Assembly (NCBI RefSeq): GCF_014633365.1
Contig: NC_068352.1
Location: forward strand, 31,529,310-31,593,309
DNA length: 64,000 nt
Direction: 5' to 3'
Source: Diospyros lotus
Lineage: Eukaryota > Streptophyta > Magnoliopsida > Ericales > Ebenaceae
The translations under genes were made by a program, and so were the position numbers. The notes below the pieces were generated by a model that saw only the letters and a program-made list of their open reading frames with translations, was not told the origin of the DNA and searched no databases. How positions within the stretch are numbered: the first letter of the stretch is position 1; every line of letters starts with the position of its first letter. Below are positions 63,489-64,000 of the stretch, piece by piece.

Positions 63489-63898
63489 ATGGAGATAACC
63501 AATGTTATGGAGTATGAGGGCATTGCCAAGCAAAAGTTGCCCAAGATGGTTTTTGACTACTATGCATCAGGTGCAGAGGACCAGTGGACTTTGGCAGAGA
63601 ACAGAAATGCTTTCTCAAGGATCTTGTAAGCTTCCTATCTGGATTCAAAAGTTCCATAACCTTGGCATTGGAATTTCTCCAATTTGTATGTGAATTTAAT
63701 CCTGATTCCAACATAGGAATTTAACCATCCAATTATGTATTTCCTCTAATGTAGACTCTTAAATGGAATACAGGTTTCGACCCCGTATTCTTATTGATGT
63801 AAGCAAGATAGATACGACCACCACTGTCTTGGGCTTCAAGATATCAATGCCCATCATGATTGCTCCAACAGCCATGCAGAAAATGGCTCACCCTGAAG
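63489..63898 (+). CDS. GLO1: Glycolate oxidase (peroxisomal), partial at window end
   Basis: An FMN-dependent (S)-2-hydroxy-acid oxidase that converts glycolate to glyoxylate with release of hydrogen peroxide in photorespiration. Two coding exons are visible: 63,489-63,625 ([23 protein letters not shown], then [12 protein letters not shown] with the active-site Tyr24) and 63,774-63,898 ([33 protein letters not shown], the FMN-binding start of the barrel). The GT-AG intron phases agree. The donor after CCTGAAG at 63,899 starts an intron that runs to the window edge. The remaining about 280 codons, including the C-terminal peroxisome signal, are outside. The symbol is by family; which GOX paralog it is cannot be settled. 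It lies next to the translocator, as in Arabidopsis. Confidence 0.93.
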
Positions 63899-64000
63899 GT
63901 ATGCATTTTCTTTTTTTTTTTACTGTTCCTCAAATACATCTGCTTTTATTTTTGAGGCAGAGCTCTAATCTAGCTGATTAGCAAAGATCAATTCAATTTG

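Overview
This is nuclear DNA from a flowering plant, most likely a woody eudicot. It is AT-rich, its genes are split by GT-AG introns, and it is heavily loaded with LTR retrotransposons, hAT and Mutator-like elements, and MITEs. The three single-copy genes are a UBP25-type ubiquitin protease, a sugar-phosphate/nucleotide-sugar translocator and glycolate oxidase. They occur in the same order as the Arabidopsis neighbours At3g14400, At3g14410 and At3g14415/At3g14420 (recalled knowledge, not searched here). The species cannot be named from the sequence.

Layout. Positions 1-640 are AT-rich. From about 640 to 17,360 there is a direct tandem array of three related units. Units 1 and 2 each carry an intact two-exon tau-class glutathione S-transferase gene on the minus strand. 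Unit 3 has lost its GST body. All three units share one ancient Ty3/gypsy insertion at the same target site, and it has decayed differently in each. Unit 2 has in addition a Mutator-like element and a GC-rich inverted-repeat insertion. Sequence just downstream of the UBP25 gene (18,395-19,175) is also homologous to part of the array unit.

From 19,544 to 40,604 (minus strand) lies one UBP25-like gene of eight coding exons (about 641 codons). Its fourth intron is about 17.6 kb and is a set of nested insertions: a degenerate Ty1/copia element (B) broken by another copia element (A, itself split by a 2,533-bp solo LTR), by an LTR element (C) that carries fragments of a PRP40-type splicing-factor gene, by an hAT transposon (hAT1, containing a further LTR element D), and by a second hAT (hAT2). 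Most of these have perfect or near-perfect target-site duplications, so the order of insertion can be read.

From 44,908 to 51,412 (minus strand) is the seven-exon translocator gene (about 337 aa). It has a GC-AG intron, and its first intron holds a LINE fragment containing an inverted duplication. From 51,413 to 62,300 is intergenic DNA with MITEs, an hAT MITE with an 8-bp duplication, a 1.8-kb solo LTR and SINE-like repeats. The window ends with the first two coding exons of glycolate oxidase (63,489-63,898, plus strand), which runs off the edge.

The host genes do not form a pathway. GST is a cytosolic detoxification enzyme, UBP25 a deubiquitinase, the translocator a membrane carrier and glycolate oxidase a peroxisomal photorespiration enzyme. 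The main biological interest is structural: the triplicated GST array, gene-fragment capture by an LTR element, and a deeply nested but apparently tolerated giant intron.
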